Translations under genes and position numbers: made by a program
From: Globisporangium splendens
Taxonomy: Eukaryota; Oomycota; Peronosporomycetes; Pythiales; Pythiaceae
Assembly: GCA_006386115.1 (NCBI GenBank)
Contig: VFIW01000086.1
Coordinates: 124,001-188,000 of the forward strand
DNA length: 64,000 nucleotides
Reading direction: 5' to 3'
Shown: positions 11,601 through 18,949 of the stretch, one piece after another
How positions within the stretch are numbered: the stretch's first letter is position 1
Layout: each line of letters starts with the position of its first letter
Notes under the pieces: model-generated
What the model was told of the DNA's origin: nothing
What the model saw: only the letters and a program-made list of their open reading frames with translations
The model's database searches: none

Positions 11601-14600
11601 GCAAATTCGATGAAGCTGCAGGTTTGATCGACGAAACAAGGAAGACGCTAGACACAAAACTAGGAGCCCTCGTTGGCGAGTCTTACAGCCGAGCGTATCG
11701 AAGCATGATCACTCTTCAGCAGCTGAGTGAACTGGAAGAAATCATCGCGTACAAGAAATTACGAATGAACGTGACAAAAGGCGAAGAAGCAGCAAGGTAC
11801 AAGAGACACATGGTGCGCATGTGGCATGCGCGACTGAGTGGGTGTAAGCGTGTAGTCGAGGTGTGGCAGCAGATTCTAGCCGTGCGATCTCTGATCATTA
11901 CTCCGCGTGATGATATTGATACGTGGCTGCAGTTTGCCAGTCTATGCCGTCAATCCGGGAACCTTCCGTTGTCGCTGAAAGTGTTTACCAACTCGCTCGG
12001 CGTGAACATATCGGGAAGTTCCACTGGTGGAGTCAATCCCACTGGCGGGGCATTAACTGATATGCTTTCTGTGTCATCGTCCGCTTCGCTTTCTTCGAGT
12101 TCTATTCCATTTGGCTATGGAGAAAAAGAACACCATCGCGTGGCGTTTGCGTATTTGAAGCACCTGTGGGCAGTCGGTGAAAAGAAGAAAGCGCTTTCTG
12201 AGCTACATCAATTGGTGTCCAAGATATCTTCTCGTCATCCTCGTGGCATGCCAGGACAATTCCACGGCATGAGTGGAATGAATGGCAATGGCTATTCCGG
12301 AATGGGAAGTGCTGCGTCGTCTTTCGGGAACCTGGTCGGAGCTAATGGCGAGGAAGAGTTGCTTGTGAAATGCCATTTGAAAATGGCGGAGTGGCAACTC
12401 GAGTTCCACGAGCAGCAGCTGGAGCGTGTGTCAATTCCCAGTGTACTATCCTCGCTGAAGCTTTGCACCGAATTGGAGTCACGAAGTTATAAGGCGTGGC
12501 ATGCTTGGGCGCTGATGAACTTTCACGTCGTTGAGCATTTCAGTCAGCAATCGGTGTCAACACTGCCGCAAACGTATGGATTTTCTGCTCCAATAACTGC
12601 ACCAGGAGCAGGACCTGGTGGTATTGGCCCGTACATTGCACCGGCAATTCAGGGCTTCTTCAGATCTATTGCGCTAGGAAGAAGCCGATGGGCGGCTAAT
12701 GTCCAGCAAGATATTCTGCGTATTTTGACACTGTGGTTTGCTCATGGGCATCGCACCGACGTCATTAATGCGCTTGACCAAGGCTTCAAGTCTGTGAGCA
12801 TTGAAACGTGGTTGATTGTGATCCCGCAATTGATCGCTCGCATTCATACACCATGTGTTCAGATCCAAGTGCAACTCCGAAAGTTGCTCTGTGCGGTTGG
12901 CTCGCAGCACCCCCATGCACTGATTTACCCGCTTTCTGTCGCTTTGAAATCGCCGCTGAAAGTACGTCAACAAGCAGCCCAAGAGATTATGAAGAAGATG
13001 TGTGAAAATTACGAAGATTTGGTGGGCGAAGCTCTGATGGTTAGTCATGAACTCATCCGGGTTGCCATTCTGTGGAACGAGATGTGGCACGAAGGTCTCG
13101 AAGAAGCATCTCGATTGTATTTCGGGGAGCGTGATGTAGATGGGATGGTCGGTGTCTTACAGCCTTTGCACCAAATGATGGACAATGGCCCCCAGACAAT
13201 ACGAGAGATCGGGTTCCAGCAAGCATTTGGACGCGAGTTGCGCGAGGCACACGAATGGCTGCAGCGATTTCTCAACAATCGCAACAACGAGTCGGATCTC
13301 AACCGCGCATGGGATCTCTACTACCATGTGTTCCGCCGTATCAACAAGCAGTTACCACAACTCACGCAAATTGAATTGCAGTACGCGTCGCCGAATTTAC
13401 TGAAAGCAAGAAATCTTCAACTGGCGGTACCGGGAACATACCGGGCTGGCCACTCCATCGTAAAGATCGGCAGCTTCTTGTCGACGGTTCAAGTCATCAC
13501 ATCAAAGCAACGTCCACGATGCATTACGATTGTCGGGTCGAATGGACTGGAGTACATGTTTTTACTGAAGGGCCACGAAGATCTTCGTCAAGATGAGCGT
13601 GTGACGCAACTCTTTGGGCTTGTGAATGCTTTGTTGATCAACGACCGAAACACTTCGAAGAAAGATCTCAAGATTCATCGTTACCCCGTCATTCCGCTTT
13701 CCCACAACGCTGGTATTATCGGTTGGATGCCACACTGCGACACGTTGCACCAGCTGATCAGAGATTATCGTGAGGCACGCAAGATCTTGCTGAATATCGA
13801 ACACCGGCTGATGTTGCAAATGGCACCAGATTACGATGCACTTACTCTATTGCAGAAGGTTGAGGTGTTTGAGTACGCTCTAGAAAATACTGCGGGCCAA
13901 GATCTCTACAAGGTGCTGTGGCTGAAATCGGAAAACTCCGAAGTCTGGCTCGATCGCCGCACCAACTACACGCGATCGCTTGCAGTGATGTCCATGGTTG
14001 GGTATATTCTCGGTCTTGGGGATCGTCACCCGTCCAACCTCATGCTCCATCGTTTCACGGGAACGATTGTGCATATCGATTTTGGTGATTGCTTTGAAGT
14101 CGCGATGGACCGAGAGAAGTATCCAGAGAAGATCCCGTTCCGATTGACTCGAATGCTTACGAACGCGATGGAAGTGAGTGGTATCGAGGGCAATTTCCGG
14201 TACTCCTGTGAAAGCGTGATGCAAGTGCTGCGAGAGAACCAGCACAGTTTGATGGCGATGCTGGAGGCGTTTGTAGACGACCCGTTGATTGGCTGGCGTC
14301 TGCTTGCCCCAGCAAATGTGTCACCAAGCAAAGCTGGAGGCGGTCCTTCTACGGCGTCCTCGTCGTTGATGGCAAGCTCTCAAATGCGACACAACCAACA
14401 ACAGCAACAACAGCAGTATCAGCAGTCGCAGCAGCAACAACAGTATCAGCAATCACAGCAACAGCAGCCAAACGTGCGAAATCACCCACGAAGTGAAAGT
14501 ATCTCGATCCCTGACCAACCGGCAAATGCACAGCTGGAGCCAGTTGAGCGTGTGCATGTGAAAACTCCAAGTGTCGCGCCAGCTCCACCGCCGCCACCGC

Positions 14601-15892
14601 CACCACAACCTTCGGCGCTTCCAAAGCCGGTGGCACCTCCGGCGCCAGCTCTGATACCGCAACCTGTTGTGAGTCAAGCTGTTGCTCCTCCCGAGCAAAA
14701 CAGAGAAGCTGACGGTGAAGAAGACCTAGTGTACGAGCATGAGTCAAGCAGTTCCGATGTTCCTGATGATGAAGAGGAAGCGGATTCGGCGGCTGAAACG
14801 GACGAGAGCGATGCTTACGATGACGAACAAGACGAAGAGGATCAAAATGATGATGAAGAAGATGAAGATGATTATGAAGAGGAGGAGGACGACGAAGAAG
14901 AGTACGCTGAATATGAAGAGAAAGAGGTGGCAAGGGAATCGCTTCAGCAAACATGTGCGATGCCACCTGCCGCAGCAGCGACAACAGCGTCAGCGTCGCA
15001 AGTACCTGTCCGTTCCACCGAAACCATTCCTCCTCCAGTTTCAGTCAAGTCAAGAGGAATCGTCGATTCATCTGTATCTAGAGCGAGCAATATTCTGAAG
15101 CTGCCTCCACGCCCATCGACGTCGGTGGCATCTTCGCGGCCCATGAGTGTGAGTAAATCCATTGCATTCACACATCGCATCCCCCCTTCACTTCCCCGTA
15201 ACGGAGGTGACATTGTCGAAGAAGACGACGATGAGAAGTTGCAGCAGATCGATTACGAGACGACGAATCTCCACCATACGATCTCGAGTCTTGCGGCGAG
15301 TGTCTCGAACGTGGGACAGGGAAGCCTCAGCCGCAATTTCATGCAGACGAGAATGGAAGCCGTGCGCGCAGCGGAGAACTCGACTTCAAATGTCAGTGCG
15401 GCGGGACCAAATGCTGCAACGAACCAACCGGCTGCGAGAGGTGTGGCCCCAGCAGGCGGTCTGCCTCCGCCGCCACCTCCACCCGCTGTTGTCGGCGCAG
15501 GCGTCGTGCGTGCCAAGGCGCGGCGCAACTCGATGAGCCAACAGATCCCGTCGAACGCAGCAGCACCTCCCGCCACAGCTTCCAACAATATCGCGATCAC
15601 AAACGCAGCGCAATCACAGTCGTCCAAGCCGGATTTGCACACAAACCGAAGCCATCGCGAGCGGGAATTGGTGCACATGCTCGGCCCGGAAGGCACAGGC
15701 GCTCCCCGCGAGGCGTTGAACGAGAAGGCTGTCGCTGTCATTCGCCGTGTGCAGGCGAAGCTCACGGGGCGAGACTTTGAAGGCGAGAAGGAGCCGCTCG
15801 ACGTGAGCGCGCAAGTGCAGCGGCTGATCAACCAAGCGGCATCCCACGAGAATTTGTGTCAGTGCTACATTGGGTGGTGTCCATTCTGGTAA
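5645..15892 (+). CDS. TOR: Target of rapamycin (TOR) PI3K-related protein kinase
   Basis: A single uninterrupted 10,248-bp frame encodes 3415 residues. TOR is the Ser/Thr kinase core of TORC1/TORC2 that couples nutrients to growth. The order is HEAT repeats (about 1-1550), FAT (from about 1618, AWEASQRSTKEDWIEWMRR), FRB (about 2479-2575, WHEGLEEASRLYFGER), PI3K-type kinase (about 2600-2885) and FATC (last 33 residues, SHENLCQCYIGWCPFW). Catalytic-loop GLGDRHPSN carries Asp2793 and Asn2798; DFG is 2812-2814. The protein is about 900 residues longer than animal, yeast or plant TOR (about 2450-2550). The extra length is Ser/Gly-rich loops in the HEAT region (about 495-590, 1000-1120, 1270-1400) and an insert at about 2888-3335 holding polyglutamine, polyproline and an acidic run. 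FRB Ser2035 of human mTOR is conserved (Ser2489), but Thr2098 is Asn2553. A possible AATAAA lies at 15898-15903. Identity is secure; the role of the insert is unknown. Confidence 0.98.
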   Translation: MQYKEREHVESLLAQLVKRLKTKDAVARQQFAKELYTFVATLSRQLTSETFAKVLQQLTPQLYALMQSSNELDQLGGLAAIDLLIDISNEDQIIRFANYLRNFLTQPNTSRAALIAASTALGHLASSNKTSGVSGTLVAAFVDFEVKRAFEWLQGERQEAIFSQRRLAACFVLRELARSAPTLFHVNLTTFFQSIWGAIRDTRVEIREAATEALSACLQLITRRQTRHRVQWYCKVYDQVFEGLNVGRTGAGSGVASGHSGASTLTITASSPASGTVTTSWECVHGSLLVIGELLQHTGGFMVPRFREVCDTVLLYKDAKEKLVNRTVCALLPQLAEFCSDAFIRHYLNVTLSHLMKRIATNTSSSERGIAFLSLGRLALAIGDHIIPQLPPIVKLVKEGLATYTRKKKSKNKMFCIETLTCVANLSRALGAKFEKYLFDDLLEIMMQGGLTDELIDALTEIVASIPSALPIVQERLLNEISIILRGVPFSQGSSLLSVGSGASGDGSSSVDATDQAHSEKLSTPVKQSAVQALFSSMKRGSMVLVGSTGFTSSSSFVDDDNLSSSAVNGLVSSNAIVHQSPGLLMKGDTGDEIDIILLSLRTLSYFDFSGNFCLLPFVRDCVALYLKNPDPRIRKQAVITCSKLLLPPGSPIAGMHRGNLSSSMFAGNGQGAAMPSSLQLPSQVRNGWSNVTKRGPSGRVIDQVLTQLLQVGISDMDVNVRKSVTDSLDERFDELMSQEAHLTMVFTSLNDENAEIREKAMQLLERLAPRNPAFVMPSLRRVLIQLLTELEHTSDMRMREESTRLLGYLIRGAQHLIDPYIVRILQVLLPKLVQGNATLAIAVLKTIGELALVSQNQIAAYEHYLFPLIINTLQDHSSIEKRQIALQTLGQLAGSTGCVIRPYLASPKLLEILLSLLQHTASTPWPLRREAMKTIGILGALDPYKYKLCISRASLQEANDAVSTSKAGAKDDKEGAENPRLEAVMDGSQPQYNYPKLELDLKALGVASDFSSFTMKNTGEVLDEKQQIELQLFTAAPIGTRRPDAGSTRAIAASNEAGSYAMSVSQSAGATASSASALGRNKTSAAMSVYGDDKFDFESTLLDSDMELDPTELSPSSEAYFPTVAIHALLRILKEPSLSMHHHGVIQAIMFIFKSLSIQCVPFLKYILPPFLRSLSRCEPRLRESLFLQLTNLISIVNAHMKPFFPPIMALALRFWNSHLSQIIRLMEKISQAAPQEFRAEYFPKLLPKILEVLQPLPELFNIGGLQHGEGGDRTSGGGNMPGGGTVKNALSGSPLLDASGAMSASNLSHLGGGASHVGNDHAAHAQSISGGRVAGTVAGSDGLFLGGYDSGARGGLNSIDALKKLGGKTSSGGVVAAIQVQVVQSLIVFRDAVEDYVYLVVPALARLMENVETPLDVKIMAIYAFSRICIVSKFEHYAGARILQPFARVAKQISAKGSNFFSRAGSSSASNSSAIPIAAGLGNGAGGLPAVPATRAEATKFSEVMLFALCAMAYQLQHDILNFEPLVLQIIASLPSQHETSTEEITQLVYRALDTLRRGEALSISLLDDPVFLNSSVKTIFLEVQAATGGSGAGNTALGSAPSSNVRLHVNQQNLRRAWEASQRSTKEDWIEWMRRFSIELLRESPSAALRSCCALAQAYNPLARALFNPAFVSCWNELYEQYQDYLVRALETAFQSDTIPAEILQTLLNLAEFMEHDVEALPIDIRELGELAQKCHAYAKALHYKELEFHTSPSTCIEALISINNQLGQPEAAVGILKYAQQHHKSVIQVKETWYEKLQDWKAALDLYDRKMAESEAQSSGAYSLDIQVCIGKMRCLEALGEWEELAALADKVWKHLHAQPPEPPQRRVTASASRLLPRANSGSSTASMQSSFHRASSFSGSTSSAPGSSTHLPLSMDDREENSLKRVAMMGARASWCLSQWDNMTQYITECTPAPTLSVASGSEESDTQLCLYRSVLAVHRGKFDEAAGLIDETRKTLDTKLGALVGESYSRAYRSMITLQQLSELEEIIAYKKLRMNVTKGEEAARYKRHMVRMWHARLSGCKRVVEVWQQILAVRSLIITPRDDIDTWLQFASLCRQSGNLPLSLKVFTNSLGVNISGSSTGGVNPTGGALTDMLSVSSSASLSSSSIPFGYGEKEHHRVAFAYLKHLWAVGEKKKALSELHQLVSKISSRHPRGMPGQFHGMSGMNGNGYSGMGSAASSFGNLVGANGEEELLVKCHLKMAEWQLEFHEQQLERVSIPSVLSSLKLCTELESRSYKAWHAWALMNFHVVEHFSQQSVSTLPQTYGFSAPITAPGAGPGGIGPYIAPAIQGFFRSIALGRSRWAANVQQDILRILTLWFAHGHRTDVINALDQGFKSVSIETWLIVIPQLIARIHTPCVQIQVQLRKLLCAVGSQHPHALIYPLSVALKSPLKVRQQAAQEIMKKMCENYEDLVGEALMVSHELIRVAILWNEMWHEGLEEASRLYFGERDVDGMVGVLQPLHQMMDNGPQTIREIGFQQAFGRELREAHEWLQRFLNNRNNESDLNRAWDLYYHVFRRINKQLPQLTQIELQYASPNLLKARNLQLAVPGTYRAGHSIVKIGSFLSTVQVITSKQRPRCITIVGSNGLEYMFLLKGHEDLRQDERVTQLFGLVNALLINDRNTSKKDLKIHRYPVIPLSHNAGIIGWMPHCDTLHQLIRDYREARKILLNIEHRLMLQMAPDYDALTLLQKVEVFEYALENTAGQDLYKVLWLKSENSEVWLDRRTNYTRSLAVMSMVGYILGLGDRHPSNLMLHRFTGTIVHIDFGDCFEVAMDREKYPEKIPFRLTRMLTNAMEVSGIEGNFRYSCESVMQVLRENQHSLMAMLEAFVDDPLIGWRLLAPANVSPSKAGGGPSTASSSLMASSQMRHNQQQQQQQYQQSQQQQQYQQSQQQQPNVRNHPRSESISIPDQPANAQLEPVERVHVKTPSVAPAPPPPPPPQPSALPKPVAPPAPALIPQPVVSQAVAPPEQNREADGEEDLVYEHESSSSDVPDDEEEADSAAETDESDAYDDEQDEEDQNDDEEDEDDYEEEEDDEEEYAEYEEKEVARESLQQTCAMPPAAAATTASASQVPVRSTETIPPPVSVKSRGIVDSSVSRASNILKLPPRPSTSVASSRPMSVSKSIAFTHRIPPSLPRNGGDIVEEDDDEKLQQIDYETTNLHHTISSLAASVSNVGQGSLSRNFMQTRMEAVRAAENSTSNVSAAGPNAATNQPAARGVAPAGGLPPPPPPPAVVGAGVVRAKARRNSMSQQIPSNAAAPPATASNNIAITNAAQSQSSKPDLHTNRSHRERELVHMLGPEGTGAPREALNEKAVAVIRRVQAKLTGRDFEGEKEPLDVSAQVQRLINQAASHENLCQCYIGWCPFW
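14394..14468 (+). repeat. CAA/CAG glutamine-codon repeat inside TOR
   Basis: Mixed CAA and CAG codons encode a Gln-rich tract with interspersed Tyr and Ser (about residues 2917-2941 of TOR). The unit CAGTATCAGCARTCRCAG recurs. Such tracts vary in length by slippage. Confidence 0.8.
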
Positions 15893-17500
15893 GCGTCAAT
15901 AAAACGGTAGAGTTAGGTTGCATGATAGTATGCGTGCACATAAGTGTATATATATGCATTTTGGTACGAAATGAAGTCCCGTAGTACTCATCTTGAAAGG
16001 TGGCGTCAAAGCGGAAATGCTGTCCGGTGCTTTCCACCTTGAACACTGCAATCCTGGCCAATACGTTCAGGTACAAATACTACTATTGCAACTACAGTAG
16101 TATTGGCATCACACTCACGCGGTTGAACGCCGACGGGGTCTCTGATCTTGTGCTTCACGCGCACACACGTAGCTGCCGTGATGTCGAAACACACGCGCCA
16201 GCACGACATTCGCTGCCGTGAAAGGCTTCGCGCACGCATTCTCGTCTCGTGCTGCGTTGTGGAACACAACTTAACTAATGCCATTACACTCATGCAAGAA
16301 CAAAGCTACTATAATCTCAAACCTACTTATGTAAGCAATCCGATGTTTTGCAAAATAGCTATTTTGGCAACAATAGACATAAAGCGACCATCATTCCATC
16401 CAACAACTTTCGCATTTTGCAAAAATGGACATGCCAACCATCATTCTTGGGTAACTTCAACATTTTAAAAATGAGCACAACAACGAGCATCACTCCTGTT
16501 TTGATCTCAAATTGCGCGCCATCTCTCTCCACATTCTCAAGCCGCCTAGGTTGGTTCAGCGCCGAGACGCTGACACGACTGCACTCACCGCGTGCCGCTG
16601 CGGGCTTTGGCCATTGAGCCGCTCGACAGCGTGCTCCTTGTGTTTCTCGACTATGCGGTTCGACTGTGCTGGTGTTTTAGAACATTCCATGCACATCACG
16701 CTCGGTACACTCGGTTGCGCATGTGGAAATACTGCACCAAGGCGTGCCTAACCATCGGTACGTTGCAATTTCTGATATCTGATCCGGGTTTTGTGCTGGC
16801 ATAATTGATGTTCACAAAGAGGTTCAGTGTGCAGCTACAGCAAAGAGTCACGAATGGCTGGCTCACGTCAGCTGTTCGCTTTCATGGAAGAATTGAAGAA
16901 TAGTCAGCGCGAAATGATGGACACGCTCACTGTTCAGCCTTCGAGACTATTTTGCCAGAAATCGAACATCACGAAACGATTTACTGCCCATGGAAGTCAG
17001 TCTGTCACGCAAGGAAGAAACGTCGAGGCTCCTTTGCCTCTGGCTCGGACCATTTGCACCGTTTATCCTTCTGGAAAAGCGTCGAAAGACATGGTGTTGT
17101 TTCCGATTTCAGCTTTCGTTGAAGCTAAAGGGACACAACGGACACCAACGACCGACCAACAGCGAACTGGATAGTGTTTGGGCTGCGCTCACGCGAAAGA
17201 AAACGCAAAAGCGAATGGACATTGACGGAGCTTGCGTTCCTGACATTTTCCTGCCGTGTTCGCCTGGAAATGAAGCCATAGAAGGAGACGAAAAAGAAAA
17301 AGAAAAGCTATCAAGCGCCATCTGTCCAATTCCTACTACGCTCTGGCTTCTCCGAGTCACTTGCCTCGTGCACCAGACGAAGTTCGCTTCTTGCACCCGA
17401 TGACCACTTCGAAATCTGCTCTCGTGGCCGCAAGCAGTAGCAAGCCACATCCTCATACAAGTCCACGTCCATTCTCTCTCCATCTCTTTCCCCGACAAAC
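15893..17500. other. Intergenic region, TOR to LPMO-A, partly duplicated
   Basis: A 1.6-kb gap. A candidate poly(A) signal of TOR lies at 15898. A degenerate minisatellite lies at about 16345-16500. From about 16740 the sequence is recognisably related to the region upstream of LPMO-C (about 34400 downward), at first diverged and then near-identical from about 16850 to the LPMO start. A 106-codon frame at 16854-17174 is also open in LPMO-C (33983-34303), but it is not recognisable and lies in the near-identical tract, so its conservation is not evidence of coding. Confidence 0.55.
16345..16500 (-). repeat. Degenerate minisatellite upstream of LPMO-A
   Basis: About three imperfect units of roughly 50 bp, each with an ACCATCATTC-like core followed by AACTTC and an ATTTTGCAAAAATGGACAT-like segment. 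The same unit, in the opposite orientation, lies upstream of LPMO-B (28500-28640) and LPMO-C (34611-34760), as expected from the inverted orientation of the genes. Confidence 0.6.
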
Positions 17501-18690
17501 ATGGTTCGCCTTCTCCAATCGTCTCTCGGTGTGTCTACCACGACGACTGCTGCTGTCTGTGCCGCCATCGTGGGTCTCAGCCTCTCGTCCGTTGAGGTCG
17601 ACGCCCACGGATTCATCACGGCGCCGATGCCTGAGTTCTACGACGGCGTCATGAAGACCAACTTCATCACCAAGATGAACCCGGCGTTCCCGGGCAAGTT
17701 CAACGACAACCCGCAGGCCAATGTCGACACGTTCACGAAGGCGTTCCAGGCCAGCGGACAGTATGCGACGTTGCGGGATTTGCTCAAGGACCACGGCGAG
17801 GACTGCGGCTACACGAAGCTCGACGCCGCGCCGAAGCCGATCCCGAGCGACGGAATGGTTTTGTGGCAAAACCCGGACACGAACGAAGGCTTCGTGCCGT
17901 CGCACACGGTAGGATGGTTATGGTTTATTGGTTGCCTGACTGTGTGTTTGGCTGCCCTCTTTTGTTTGCTTACCATTGTGTGTGTGTGTGTGTGTGTGTG
18001 CATCTGTCGTTGAATCATTTGCAGGGACCGTGTGAGATCTGGCTGGACGACAAGCGCGTGCTGAGCGACGAGAACTGCGCGGGCCACTTTCCCGGCAACC
18101 CGGCGAAGATGAAAGTGGATTTCTCGAGCTGCACGAAGAACTGCGTGATGCGCTTCTACTGGCTCACGCTGCAGGAGCCCGCGTGGCAAATCTACAGTGA
18201 GTCACCTAGTGTGCACTGTTTTGCTGACAGAATTGCTCAATGGATGTTAACGAGAATGTTTGGTGTTTGCTGTTGTGTGTGTGTGTGCGTGGCTATCGCA
18301 GAGTACTGCATTCCGTTGATTGGACGCGGAGGAGAAGTCGGCGCAGAGAGCTACTCGTTCAGCAGCAACAGCAACAACAACAACAAGAATAACTACGGCA
18401 ATGACGGCAACGCGAAGGCGAACAGCTACGACCACAATGGCAACATTGGCTACAACGCGAACAACGAGACGACTCAAGCAGTCTCCTCCGATGCGCCAAC
18501 CCCAACACCGTCGGCGTCATCGGAGCACTCGGGCAAGCCGTCGACGCCAGCACCGACTCCAGAGTCTTCGCAGGGCTATTCGGAGCCAACCTCGACACCT
18601 TCGTCAACTCAGTCGGTAGAGTCGTTTGCCGCTGCGCCAGAGCCAACGCACCAGGGCTGCCAGAATGTGCACGGATCCAAACAATACTAA
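17501..18690 (+). CDS. Secreted AA17-like lytic polysaccharide monooxygenase, copy A
   Basis: Three exons, 17501-17908, 18025-18196 and 18302-18690, encode 322 residues. Introns are 116 and 105 bp with GT...CAG borders; intron 1 holds a GT microsatellite. A hydrophobic signal peptide (about 1-35) ends before His36 in VDAHGFITAPMPEF, so the mature protein would start with His, the copper-brace feature of LPMOs. Further core features are CGYTKLD, GPCEIWLDD, CAGHFPG, SSCTKNCVMRFYW and WQIYKYCIPL, with paired Cys for disulfides. The core ends near residue 205; the rest is a Ser/Thr/Pro/Asn-rich tail typical of linkers. The layout fits the oomycete AA17 family, in which characterised members oxidise pectin and aid plant infection; the family call is by recognition only. 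It is convergent with ankyrin gene A. Its last residues differ from copies B and C because similarity stops at 18665. Confidence 0.75.
17979..18001 (+). repeat. GT microsatellite in LPMO-A intron 1
   Basis: A run of about ten GT units lies in intron 1; the same run reads as CA on the plus strand at about 27402-27423 (copy B) and 33164-33185 (copy C). A shorter GT run lies in intron 2 at about 18274-18288. Confidence 0.85.
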
Positions 18691-18949
18691 GTATGCGTCA
18701 AAAGGGAACAGTAATTGGAAGGAGCGGTGCACTCTGGGCGAACAAATGCAACAAGCGTGCTCGTTTGGTGTGCATGTTTTCATGTTTTGTACTATTTTTC
18801 AGTGCCGAGAGGGACCCGCAATTTCCAAAAGAGTAGTTTTGTTTTCACTACAATAAATAAATCATCCGATCTGCCAGCAAAATGCAATCTTTGTCTACTG
18901 GTCGATGGTAGTTTTTTTTCTTCGTTTTTGTCATCATCTGCTACCCTGC

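Noticed and set aside
14349..14984. 211-codon minus-strand frame opposite the TOR insert
   Set aside because: A shadow of the Gln/Pro/acidic low-complexity coding sequence on the plus strand.
16854..17174. 106-codon frame upstream of LPMO-A, also open upstream of LPMO-C
   Set aside because: It lies in the near-identical tract; the diverged relative near LPMO-B does not keep it intact.
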